Assembly (NCBI GenBank): GCA_040905145.1
Contig: JBBDSC010000188.1
Location: 23,803 to 87,802 of the forward strand
Direction: 5' to 3'
DNA: 64,000 bases
Origin: DATGMS01 sp040905145
Lineage (GTDB): Bacteria > Bacteroidota > Bacteroidia > Cytophagales > Cyclobacteriaceae
Positions 18,905-27,224 of this stretch are shown one piece after another; positions within the stretch are counted from its first letter, which is position 1, and each line of letters begins with the position of its first letter. A model generated the notes under the pieces. That model was given only the letters and a program-made list of their open reading frames with translations. It had not been told where the DNA came from and searched no databases. Position numbers and translations under genes: made by a program.

Positions 18905-19072
18905 ATCCAATGTTTCATTAAAGAATGCTAAAAGTAAATATAAATAAAATCTTCACAAAAACGGCCCTTATCTTGCAAATAGCTCTCTGCTAAGTAAAAA
19001 AATAGAAAAGGCCTCCATTATCTGCCTATTTGCATTTATATTTACATGATTATTAAATTAAAATGAATTTAA

Positions 19073-19822
19073 GTGATCTTAATAATATTCTTCTTACTCC
19101 ACTGGTATTTCTCTTTATTTTGCCAAAGTTTCTTCTTGCACCGCTATGCGGCCCATCAAATGTTTGAGATGAATAAGTTTTGGGGAAAATTTTTTTACCT
19201 GTTCACCTGGACCTGCCAAGGCAGTTCCTACCTATCACCCAGGGCTTATGCCATCCTGCACAGGATGCATCATGCCTATAGTGATACGCCAAAGGATCCC
19301 CATAGTCCCCATCACACTGAAAATCTTTTTACCATGATGTGGAAAACGAAAAACATATATAATGACCATTTTTCCTTTCGGATCAAACCTGAGGAACGTT
19401 TTTCCAAAGATGTTCCGGATTGGAACAAGTTTGATCGGCTTGCGGATTCCATGACGGCCCGTGTAGGTTGGGGTTTATTTTATGTTTTGATATATGTGCT
19501 GAGTATTAATGTGTTTGAATTGGCTGCAACACACTGGTGGATGTATTTCTTGCTGCCCATCCACTTTATGATGGGGCCTGTACATGGAGCCATAGTAAAC
19601 TGGAGCGGTCATAAATATGGCTATGCCAACTTTGACAATAATGATAAATCAAAAAACTCCCTCCTTTTGGATTTCCTTATGTTAGGAGAGCTGTTCCAAA
19701 ATAACCACCATAGATTACCCAAGAGGATAAACTTTGCGGTCAAGTGGTTTGAATTTGACCCTACCTACCCTATTGTTAAATTGCTTCATGCCACTAAAAT
19801 CATCAAATTAAAAACTGCTTAG
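19073..19822 (+). CDS. Acyl-CoA/fatty-acid desaturase
   Basis: 249 residues with the three histidine boxes of membrane delta-9-type desaturases: HRYAAH near 23, HRMHHAYSD near 64 and NNHHR near 215, plus two hydrophobic pairs of helices. The enzyme inserts a double bond into acyl chains using a di-iron centre, O2 and electrons from a partner, adjusting membrane fluidity. The reading frame opens directly after an in-frame TAA, so the GTG at 19073 is the only plausible upstream start; the nearby ATG at 19063 is in another frame. Short length is usual for the bacterial group. Confidence 0.85.
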   Translation: MILIIFFLLHWYFSLFCQSFFLHRYAAHQMFEMNKFWGKFFYLFTWTCQGSSYLSPRAYAILHRMHHAYSDTPKDPHSPHHTENLFTMMWKTKNIYNDHFSFRIKPEERFSKDVPDWNKFDRLADSMTARVGWGLFYVLIYVLSINVFELAATHWWMYFLLPIHFMMGPVHGAIVNWSGHKYGYANFDNNDKSKNSLLLDFLMLGELFQNNHHRLPKRINFAVKWFEFDPTYPIVKLLHATKIIKLKTA

Positions 19823-19950
19823 AGCCTGTCCATAATGCCCTGTTCCGCAGAGCAGATCCAAGCTGATTATTTTTGGTCTTCATCGGCAAAAATCAAGGTG
19901 ATCTGCGGGAAAACTCTTCTAAGCTCATGGCAAATTTCACGATACCTTAT

Positions 19951-19984
19951 AACTATTTTTTTAGTATTAACTGTAAAAATAGTT
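19951..19984. promoter_or_regulatory. Inverted repeat upstream of blaI, candidate BlaI operator
   Basis: Perfect 10-bp arms AACTATTTTT (19951-19960) and AAAAATAGTT (19975-19984) with a 14-bp spacer, about 110 bp before the blaI start. BlaI-family repressors bind dyads upstream of their own gene, so self-regulation of blaI and the M56 gene is plausible. The arms do not match the classical TACA/TGTA BlaI box, which lowers confidence. Confidence 0.35.
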
Positions 19985-20092
19985 GCACAACTGGTTTTTT
20001 AATTCTATTTTTACTTGACCAATAGGAAGATTCCGTCTCTTCCTTGATTAAACAAAACTAAATGCTTAAGTTGACAAAAAAAGTTAGCACCG

Positions 20093-20461
20093 ATGAGAGA
20101 ATTAACAAGAGCAGAAGAGCAAGTCATGCAGATCTTATGGGGTATCGAGAAAGGTTTTGTCAAAGATATCCTTGCAAAAATGGATGAGCCCAAGCCGGCT
20201 TACAATACGGTATCCACCATTATCCGCATTTTGGAAAGAAAAGGTTTTGTTAAACACAAGACCTACGGTAAGTCCCACGAATATTATCCAATTGTCACCA
20301 AAGATCATTACAGAAGTTTTTCCATAAAAAATCTTTTGACCGGCTATTTTGGAGGTTCATTTTCGAGACTGGCCTCATTCTTTGCCAAAGATGAGAACCT
20401 TGACATCAAGGAATTGGAAAAATTAATGGCTGAAGTAAAAAATGATGTAGATGAAAGCTAA
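20093..20461 (+). CDS. blaI: BlaI/MecI/CopY-family transcriptional repressor
   Basis: 122 residues. The winged-helix begins at LTRAEEQVMQILW, with recognition helix PAYNTVSTIIRILERKGFV (the family TV.T...L..KG pattern) and wing KTYGKSHEYYPIV, followed by a C-terminal dimerisation helix (DIKELEKLMAEVKN). Such repressors are released when a partner M56 (BlaR1-type) membrane protease is activated. The stop overlaps the ATG of the M56 gene as TAATG, so the two were translationally coupled. With the partner broken, this repressor may now be constitutively active. Confidence 0.9.
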   Translation: MRELTRAEEQVMQILWGIEKGFVKDILAKMDEPKPAYNTVSTIIRILERKGFVKHKTYGKSHEYYPIVTKDHYRSFSIKNLLTGYFGGSFSRLASFFAKDENLDIKELEKLMAEVKNDVDES

Positions 20462-21142
20462 TGGCTGATATAATCAACTATATCTGGCAGAGTTCCTTCT
20501 GTCTGTTGTCTTTTTTTGGGTCTACAGCTTTTATGGCAATTATTCCAACTCCGCATGCTACTACGAAAAGGCTGGTACCAGACCACTTATAAATTAAGGG
20601 ACAACTATTTCCTGGTCCCTACTTTCGGTATGGCCCCGGTGTTTTCCTTTTTCGATAAGTTATTTTGGGATGAAACCCAAAATTTACGGACTGATGAAAA
20701 AGACCACATCTTCAAGCACGAGATCGAACATATCCGGCAAGGTCACTCTTGGGATGTGCTTTATTACCGGATTCTAGGTATTCTGTTTTGGTTTAACCCT
20801 GCCATTCACCTGATGAGGTCTGCCTTGGTTGACACCCATGAATATTTAGCTGATGCGCATGTCCTCAGAAGAACGGATAACAAAGAATCCTATAGAAAGC
20901 TTATTGTCAAAATTGCATTTAAGGGACTGGATCTTCCTATTGGTAACTATTTTATTAGATCTACTACCTTAAAAAGAATTATGATGATGAAAAAATCAAG
21001 TAAAACCAACTGGTTCAAGCTGGTCATGGTGCTGCCATTGACAGCGATGCTATTGGGATTGGTTTCATTGAAAACCATGCCCGATTCCAACTTTCTGAAT
21101 GAAAGCAGAGCAGATAACCTCTCAATGATCAAAAAATATTAA
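20461..21142 (+). pseudogene. M56 (BlaR1-type) metalloprotease sensor gene, 5' two-thirds, decayed
   Basis: Starts at the ATG overlapping the blaI stop: MADIINYIWQSSFCLLSFF, a first membrane helix. The frame then shifts at a T7 run (20511-20517). The second frame carries LLWQLFQLRMLL, normally the fourth-helix region, so helices 2-3 appear deleted as well. The protease core follows, with HEIEH zinc motif (nucleotides about 20719-20733) and downstream FWFNPAIHLM and HEYLADAHV, plus a further membrane helix (LVMVLPLTAMLLGLVSL). It stops at 21142 after KKY, where another shift in the A6 run at 21131-21136 restores the frame of the next part. The product cannot be a working transmembrane sensor as read. 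Homopolymer sequencing errors are an alternative for the shifts, not for the missing helices. Confidence 0.75.
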
Positions 21143-22101
21143 CTGCACATGATTCCATCAAAGTGACCACTAAGGTGAAAAAAATTGATTCTCCGGTTCA
21201 TTACGAATATGTAAGTGGCTTAAAGGAGGGAAAAATCACAGCTCAAATAGGTGGATTACAGTATGAAATAGGGGACATCTCAGATACAGAAGAGTATCGA
21301 AAAGTGCTGGAAATGATCCAGATCTTCAAGCAGAATACTGCGCCTACAAAAGGTTATCCCAAGATAGATTTGGAAAAAGACCCGGATAATATGCCTTCCC
21401 CTGTTGGAGGGATGGCTGCCTGGGTGGAGTTTCTATCCAAAAACCTGAAAATGACGGCCGAAGCCAAGGAGCTGGGCGTAAACGGATCCATATTTATCGA
21501 ATTCATTGTCGATAAGGAAGGCAAAATATTGTCCCCGGCAATTAAAAAATCACTTGGAATGGGTTTGGATGACGAAGTACTGAGGATTATGTCCCTGCCC
21601 AATGTTCCCGAATGGACTCCGGGAATTAAAGATGGCAAAGCCGTAAATTCCTTATTGATCCTTCCGGTGCAGTTTATGACGGACCAGATGGCAGAAACCA
21701 TTCCTTTCTTTCACCAGGCGGACAGAACTTCTCATCCACAAGAACCACCCCAGAAGGCAGACATCTTTGACGTCGTGGAGCAAATACCGGTCCCTGGAGG
21801 GGGGATGGAAGGATGGAATGCTTATGTTGCCAATCATCTAAAATATCCTGAGGCGGCCAAAGAAGCAGGCATAGAAGGGACCGTTTATGTATCGTTTACC
21901 GTCAATAAGGAAGGTCAAATAATAACCCCCAGATCCTTAGGGGAATCGGAGGGGGTGCAGACGAAGAAGCGCTAAGATTGATTTCAGCTGCGCCCAAATG
22001 GACTCCAGGAATGCAAAATGGACAAAATGTGAATGTAAAAATGAGAGTTCCTATCCGGTTCGAGTTATCTGAAAAAGACAAGGAAGGAACCACCAAGTAA
22101 A
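21137..22101 (+). pseudogene. TonB_C-domain 3' part of the broken M56 sensor gene
   Basis: After the A6 frameshift the open frame reads ILTAHDSIKVTTKVKK and continues to two TonB C-terminal-like domains: the first with FLSKNLKMTAEAKELGVNGS and VPEWTPGIKDGKAVNS, the second with YVANHLKYPEAAKEAGIEGT. A third shift, one base lost at the GGGG run 21940-21943, ends this frame early at 21975; the true continuation is GIGGGADEEALRLISAAPKWTPG to a TAA at 22099-22101. M56-TonB_C fusions are common in Bacteroidota and are thought to couple the sensor to the periplasm. Parts of this frame could be expressed from the GTG at 21163, but no separate promoter is evident. Confidence 0.7.
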
Positions 22102-22107
22102 GCTTCC

Positions 22108-23751
22108 TCATTTAATTGACTCGGCCAATTGAAGGGCTTGATAAGCATTAACCACCCCCCCTGTGATACTTAAGCTGCCAAAAGCCACTTCTTCTTCATT
22201 GCCAGGTTTGATGACGAGCTGTTCGGCCTGGTTGTAAACAGACTGTTTGAGGATGGCCTTGACCTCTGAAGGTTTCAGGTCCGGGTAATACGCCATGATA
22301 AGGGCGGTAACGCCTGATACTACCGGTGCGGCCATACTGGTTCCACTATTTGATTTGTATTCATTTCCGGGTAACGTAGAGTACATGTCCACTCCAGGGG
22401 CAAATAAATCTACCCCTTGATCGCTATAATTGGAAAAACTTCCCGGTAAGTTTTTATCACCTTGCCAGGCATTGGCCCCAACTTCTATCCAATTGGGGGC
22501 TTTTCTTCTTTTGGTCAACCACCTATTGGGAAAGTTATTGTCGGCATGCACTTCTTTCCCACTGTTACCGGCGGCATGGACCAATAATACCCCTTTCCTT
22601 TTGGCATATTTTACAGCCTTGTCCACTTTGTTTTTGCCCGGGGAATACGATTTCCCAAAACTCATGTTGATTATATGGGCACCATTATCCACTGCATAGT
22701 AAATGGCGTTGGCGATATCCTTGTCCCGCTCATCCCCGTTAGGAACAGCCCTGACGGGCATAATGAGTACGTGCTCTGCTATCCCCTGAATACCTAAATC
22801 ATTGGTTCTGTCCGCGGCAATGATACCCGCTACATGCGTCCCATGACTTGCGTCAGGACCTATTACATCCGGGTTACCGTACGTTTTATCCTTGTAATCA
22901 ATGGGATCGTCCCCCACTATTTCCCGGGGATCAAAATGAGGGTTATACGCAAATTTGACCTGATTTTCATAATGCTCCACCACACCTGCCAGATCTTCTA
23001 AAATTTCGTTTAAACTGGTTCCTTCCTGGCCTATCCTCATAAACATTTGCCCAACCATGGCAGCGGCCTTCTCTACTTCCTCATTCCCCGATTCCAGTCC
23101 TGCCAAGTCTTCCTCCTTCATGTCTTCCTTTCCCAACGCTTCTTTGAGTACCTCAGCCACCGCAATTAGATTCTCCTGAAGACCTGAAGTGAATTTGTAA
23201 TTTAATTCTGCCTCCTCTTTTTTTTCCTCCAATTCTTTCTTAATCCTTAACCAATAGTCATATTCTTCCTGATGTCTCCTTTTTATCCTATCCGGATCTG
23301 CGTCTTCATAAATTGGCTTCAGCCTTACATATTCCCGCGTGAGTTCATAGGAATCTTCCTCAATGTTGGCCCCATCAGCACCTCCAATAAAATTCCATCC
23401 ATTCACATCATCTATATACCCATTCCCGTCATCATCTTTACCATTTCCTTGGATTTCATCCTGATTGACCCAGATCTTTCCCTGCAAGTCCTCATGCTCG
23501 ATATCCACTCCTGAATCTATCACCGCTACTATCACTGTTCTTTGTGGATTTTTGCCTTCCAAAAGCTTTTCATGGGCTCTGTTGGCACTGGTTCCCATTA
23601 CCCCATCCTTCTCGGGATCCAGATTAAACCAATTTTTAGGTGTTTTTAGACTGTCCGGCTCATTAATTTCCAGTGGAAACGGACTGGCAAAAGACAAGGC
23701 GGACCAAAAAACCAGTCCCCAAATAAAAATAAATCTCCGGTAATTTTGCAT
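22108..23751 (-). CDS. Secreted S8 (subtilisin-like) serine protease
   Basis: 547 residues with an N-terminal signal peptide (about 1-22). The catalytic triad is visible: D79 in AVIDSGVDI, H303 in SHGTHVAGI and S472 in SGTSMAAPV, with the oxyanion Asn in HAAGNSG (about 396). Between D and H there is a long, charged, mostly helical insert (about 130-290) that includes Ca-binding-like NGKDDDGNGYIDD. This large insert makes the Asp-to-His spacing much greater than in classical subtilisins. No C-terminal sorting domain is seen, so it is likely periplasmic or outer-membrane associated. It converges on the TonB_C remnant. Confidence 0.88.
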   Translation of the reverse strand: MQNYRRFIFIWGLVFWSALSFASPFPLEINEPDSLKTPKNWFNLDPEKDGVMGTSANRAHEKLLEGKNPQRTVIVAVIDSGVDIEHEDLQGKIWVNQDEIQGNGKDDDGNGYIDDVNGWNFIGGADGANIEEDSYELTREYVRLKPIYEDADPDRIKRRHQEEYDYWLRIKKELEEKKEEAELNYKFTSGLQENLIAVAEVLKEALGKEDMKEEDLAGLESGNEEVEKAAAMVGQMFMRIGQEGTSLNEILEDLAGVVEHYENQVKFAYNPHFDPREIVGDDPIDYKDKTYGNPDVIGPDASHGTHVAGIIAADRTNDLGIQGIAEHVLIMPVRAVPNGDERDKDIANAIYYAVDNGAHIINMSFGKSYSPGKNKVDKAVKYAKRKGVLLVHAAGNSGKEVHADNNFPNRWLTKRRKAPNWIEVGANAWQGDKNLPGSFSNYSDQGVDLFAPGVDMYSTLPGNEYKSNSGTSMAAPVVSGVTALIMAYYPDLKPSEVKAILKQSVYNQAEQLVIKPGNEEEVAFGSLSITGGVVNAYQALQLAESIK

Positions 23752-23946
23752 ATATTTTTTTTATTAATTCTTTAAATTTTCCAAATTGATGTTTAGCCAT
23801 TCCTTTTAAAACGGGCAACTTTCCACTCTATTACAAAAAAGGGTAAATCATCATTTCATGTGTATGTAATTTGATTTTAAAGGGCACCATTGTCCCGCCA
23901 AAGCGGGATAGACATTAACTATACCTTTATAATTTCTAATTTTTTT
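23752..23946. other. Upstream region of the protease gene
   Basis: AT-rich non-coding DNA preceding the subtilase, then leading into the dispersed repeat at 23947. Together with that repeat, the riboswitch and its leader, it makes an 848-bp gap between the protease and metY. It contains GTCCCGCCAAAGCGGGATAG, an inverted repeat CCCGC/GCGGG at about 23894-23909 that may be a hairpin. Confidence 0.4.
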
Positions 23947-24038
23947 TAACCACCAGGTGCACAATGACTGCACAAAGTAACACAAAGAAGGCTTTGTGGA
24001 ACTTAGAGCAAACTTTTGTGATCCTTGTGGCCCATGCC
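23947..24038 (-). repeat. Dispersed intergenic repeat, copy 2
   Basis: Inverted relative to 6563-6658 and sharing blocks TAACCACCAGGTGCAC, AAGAAGGCTTTGTGGAA and CTTTTGTGATCC. This copy has an extra short CACAAAG unit. It is non-coding and lies between the subtilase promoter region and the SAM riboswitch. Confidence 0.7.
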
Positions 24039-24265
24039 TGAAACTCACGGAAATATTCATCCCGGCGGGTGATAACCTTTTATCATGCTCGACTTTATGA
24101 GCTCCAAATATAGCATATTTTTAGTATCTCCCTAGAACCCGCAGGAAGTTAGGAACAAACCTCCCATTTTAATGGTTTATAAAAAAAATCGGCCCTACAA
24201 TATTGCATATTAAATATTTCATTCCGTTATTTGTGCAATCCTTTTACTTTTTGGTAATAGGATTT

Positions 24266-24360
24266 ATACAGAAGAGGCGAGAGACAGGCTTTTAGACCCT
24301 CTGGCAACCTGGAGAATTCAAGGTGCCAATTCCTGCCAAATGGGAATATCCTCATTTGGA
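24266..24360 (+). ncRNA. SAM-I (S-box) riboswitch
   Basis: The sequence carries the hallmark core of S-box leaders: GAAGAGGCGAGAGACAGGC, then CTCTGGCAACCTGGAG, and AAGGTGCCAATTCCTGCC. These match the conserved GGCAACC and AAGGTGCNAATTCC elements. Directly after it a hairpin forms from CCAAATG (24336-24342) and CATTTGG (24353-24359). It lies 240 bp upstream of metY and metX, the expected targets: high S-adenosylmethionine should lower expression of methionine synthesis. How the expression platform works (termination or translation block) cannot be settled by eye. Confidence 0.9.
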
Positions 24361-24599
24361 CATATAAATTCTAAATGTATGATTTATATAAAAAGCTTTT
24401 ACCCCTCATCAAAACACACTACTTCAGAAGTATTCATTCCCTCTCCATTGATACGATATTGTATGGTTTATGGTATGAGTAGGCTTTCCTGCATTTCCTT
24501 CTAAGCCCTTTCCTATACTGTTTTTTTGGGAAAAAACAGAGGAAGTAATGCAAACAAGCCCCATTTATTAATTTTCAATAATCACTCAAAAAAACTATC
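24361..24599. other. Leader between riboswitch and metY
   Basis: 239 bp of AT-rich leader with TTTTTTTGGGAAAAAA at about 24520-24535, a weak hairpin with T-run that could act as an attenuator. No coding frame is credible before the metY ATG at 24600. Confidence 0.35.
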
Positions 24600-25907
24600 A
24601 TGTCACAAAAGTACAAATTCGAAACCTTACAAGTACATGCGGGTCAGGAACCAGACCCAGCCACTAATTCCAGGGCGGTACCTATCTACCAAACAACCTC
24701 CTTTGTTTTTAATTCCGCCGAACACGGTGCCAATCTTTTCGGGCTTAAGGAATTTGGGAACATTTATACCCGCATCATGAATCCCACCACAGACGTTTTT
24801 GAGAAGAGAATGGCCGCACTTGAAGGTGGTGTAGCGGCTTTGGCTACTGCTTCCGGTCAATCAGCACAATTTTTGGCAATCACCAATATCCTTACAGCAG
24901 GGGAAAATTTCGTTACCTCCCCCTTTCTTTATGGAGGAAGCTTTAACCAGTTTAAAGTTTCATTTAAGCGGATCGGTATAGAGGCCAAGTTTACCAAAGG
25001 AGATAAAGCAGCAGACTTCGAAGCTTTGATCGATGAAAACACCAAGGCACTTTATGTAGAAACTATTGGTAATCCGGAATTCAATATTCCGGATTTTGAA
25101 GCTATTGCCGCAGTAGCTATAAAGCATGATATTCCTTTTATTGTCGACAATACATTCGGTGCAGGCGGATATCTTTTCAGGCCCATAGAATATGGGGCCA
25201 ATGTCGTGGTGGAATCTGCCACCAAATGGATTGGAGGGCATGGTAATTCCATAGGGGGCGTCATTGTGGATGCAGGTAACTTCAATTGGGGCAATGGCAA
25301 GTTTCCTCAGTTTTCCGAACCTTCTGAAGGGTATCATGGACTGAATTTCTGGGAGACCTTTGGCGAAAATAATCCTTTGGGCTTGCCCAATATCTCTTTT
25401 GCCATGAGGGCAAGGGTAGAAGGATTGAGGGATTTTGGCCCTGCTATGAGTCCTTTCAATGCATTCCTGCTAATCCAAGGGCTCGAAACACTTTCCTTAA
25501 GAGTGCAAAGAACAGTAGAGAATGCTTTGGAAATTGCGAAATGGCTGGAATCCCTTCCACAGGTAAAAAAGGTAAATTATCCGGGCTTGGAAAGCAGCCC
25601 CTATCACACCCTTGCCAATAAATACTTGGAAAATGGCTTTGGTGGAGTAATGAGCTTTGAGCTTGAGGGTGACAAAGAAGCCGCTTCAAATTTCATCAAC
25701 AACCTGAAACTAATATCCCATCTGGCTAATGTCGGAGATGGCAAAACGTTGATCATCCAGCCATCCGCCACTACCCATCAGCAACTTTCTGATGAAGAGC
25801 AAATCGCCGCCGGGGTATACCCCACACAGCTTCGCCTTTCATTGGGAATAGAACATATAGATGACATTAAAGCTGATCTAACAGCTGCTTTTGAGCAAAT
25901 ACAGTAA
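24600..25907 (+). CDS. metY: O-acetylhomoserine aminocarboxypropyltransferase (homocysteine synthase)
   Basis: 435 residues, the usual length for MetY-type Cys/Met metabolism PLP enzymes. The pyridoxal phosphate lysine is K209 in ESATKWIGGHG; other family marks are YTRIMNPT (58-64), ASGQSAQF, VDNTFGAGG and a C-terminal SLGIEHIDDI. It makes homocysteine from O-acetylhomoserine and sulfide in the cytoplasm. It is the first gene after the SAM riboswitch and is followed by metX after only 3 bp, forming a two-gene methionine operon. Confidence 0.93.
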   Translation: MSQKYKFETLQVHAGQEPDPATNSRAVPIYQTTSFVFNSAEHGANLFGLKEFGNIYTRIMNPTTDVFEKRMAALEGGVAALATASGQSAQFLAITNILTAGENFVTSPFLYGGSFNQFKVSFKRIGIEAKFTKGDKAADFEALIDENTKALYVETIGNPEFNIPDFEAIAAVAIKHDIPFIVDNTFGAGGYLFRPIEYGANVVVESATKWIGGHGNSIGGVIVDAGNFNWGNGKFPQFSEPSEGYHGLNFWETFGENNPLGLPNISFAMRARVEGLRDFGPAMSPFNAFLLIQGLETLSLRVQRTVENALEIAKWLESLPQVKKVNYPGLESSPYHTLANKYLENGFGGVMSFELEGDKEAASNFINNLKLISHLANVGDGKTLIIQPSATTHQQLSDEEQIAAGVYPTQLRLSLGIEHIDDIKADLTAAFEQIQ

Positions 25908-25910
25908 ATC

Positions 25911-26963
25911 ATGAATCTGCAGTCCCAGTATCTTATAGTTGATATGACCCAAGAAGTTTTCAGTTATGACGGGGAGTTAATACTGGAATCCGGAGAATCA
26001 CTTCCCGGATTCCAGATTAGCTACACCACCCAAGGTCACCTTACCCCCAAAAAAGACAACGTCATTTGGGTTTTACATGCCTTGACAGGTGATGCCAATG
26101 TCCAGGAGTGGTGGAGTGGTTTGGTAGGAGATGATAAATTTTATGACCCTACCAAACACTTTATTGTCTGTGCGAATCTATTGGGCTCCTGTTATGGTTC
26201 CACGCAACCTTTGAGCGAAAATCCAAAAACAGGTAAACCTTATTACTATGATTTTCCCAATCTGACCACCAGAGATATGGCCATGGTCTTTGATCATCTA
26301 CGGGAACATTTGGGTATAGAAAAGATTGATACCCTCATCGGGGGCTCACTGGGGGGGCAGGTGGCTCTGGAATGGGCCTATGCCCTGGAAAGCAGGTTAA
26401 AACATGCGGTTATCCTTGCTTCCAATGCAAAAGCCTCTCCCTGGATCATTGGTTTTAACGAAACGCAAAGAATGGCCATTGAATCCGACTGCACCTGGGG
26501 ATTAAACCAGCCGGACGCCGGTAAAAAAGGATTGGAAACAGCCAGGGCCATTGGGATGCTCAGCTACAGGCACCATGAGACCTTCCTGCAAAGTCAAAAT
26601 GACACTGGTGAAAATCGGGACAATTATAAGATCAGTTCTTATTTGAGGTATCAGGGCCTGAAATTGGCCAATCGGTTTAATGCCCTTTCCTACTGGATTC
26701 TATCCAAAGCCATGGATAGTCACAACCTCGGCAGGGGCCGTGGGGGAGTAGAAAAAGCCCTCTCCCAGATCCAATCAAAAGTGTTGGCCATAGGAGTGGA
26801 CACGGATGTTTTATTTACTACAGCAGAATCCCAATTTATCAGTAAACACGTATCCAAGGGCACCTACCGTGAAATCACCTCTATTTATGGTCATGATGCT
26901 TTTTTAATAGAATTTGAACAGCTAAGTTATTTGTTGAAATCCTTTTATCTGGAAAGCAACTGA
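25911..26963 (+). CDS. metX: Homoserine O-acetyltransferase
   Basis: 350 residues, alpha/beta-hydrolase fold. The nucleophile is S146 in GGSLGG, the Asp is in VLAIGVDTDVLF (near 300) and the His in YGHDAFL (near 331). Other family blocks: VLHALTGDANV, GSCYGSTQPL and LTTRDMA. It acetylates homoserine with acetyl-CoA, supplying the substrate of the adjacent metY product. Members of this family can prefer succinyl-CoA; that cannot be settled without the specificity residues being tested. It shares the riboswitch-controlled transcript. Confidence 0.92.
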   Translation: MNLQSQYLIVDMTQEVFSYDGELILESGESLPGFQISYTTQGHLTPKKDNVIWVLHALTGDANVQEWWSGLVGDDKFYDPTKHFIVCANLLGSCYGSTQPLSENPKTGKPYYYDFPNLTTRDMAMVFDHLREHLGIEKIDTLIGGSLGGQVALEWAYALESRLKHAVILASNAKASPWIIGFNETQRMAIESDCTWGLNQPDAGKKGLETARAIGMLSYRHHETFLQSQNDTGENRDNYKISSYLRYQGLKLANRFNALSYWILSKAMDSHNLGRGRGGVEKALSQIQSKVLAIGVDTDVLFTTAESQFISKHVSKGTYREITSIYGHDAFLIEFEQLSYLLKSFYLESN

Positions 26964-27224
26964 TTACCCATACAGCTGATCCGGAAACAAAGAGGAATTG
27001 GAATAATGGAATGGTGGAATAACCATCAATAAGAATAAAGTGAGAAGAAGACAGATATCAAAACGGAATTAGTCATGTAAACGGCCGATGAGCCATTAAG
27101 CCCCCCAATCATCCTCTTTTTAAAACGAGGACGCAGGAGCCTGGCGATTGTATTGCCCCTGTTAAAGCTTAACTATTAAAATATTAGAGAAAGCAATATC
27201 CAAATTTCAGATATTTCTTGATTG

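Noticed and set aside
19062..19140. ATG at 19063 as the desaturase start
   Set aside because: It is in a different frame (10 bp from the GTG at 19073) and an in-frame TAA at 19070-19072 precedes the true frame.
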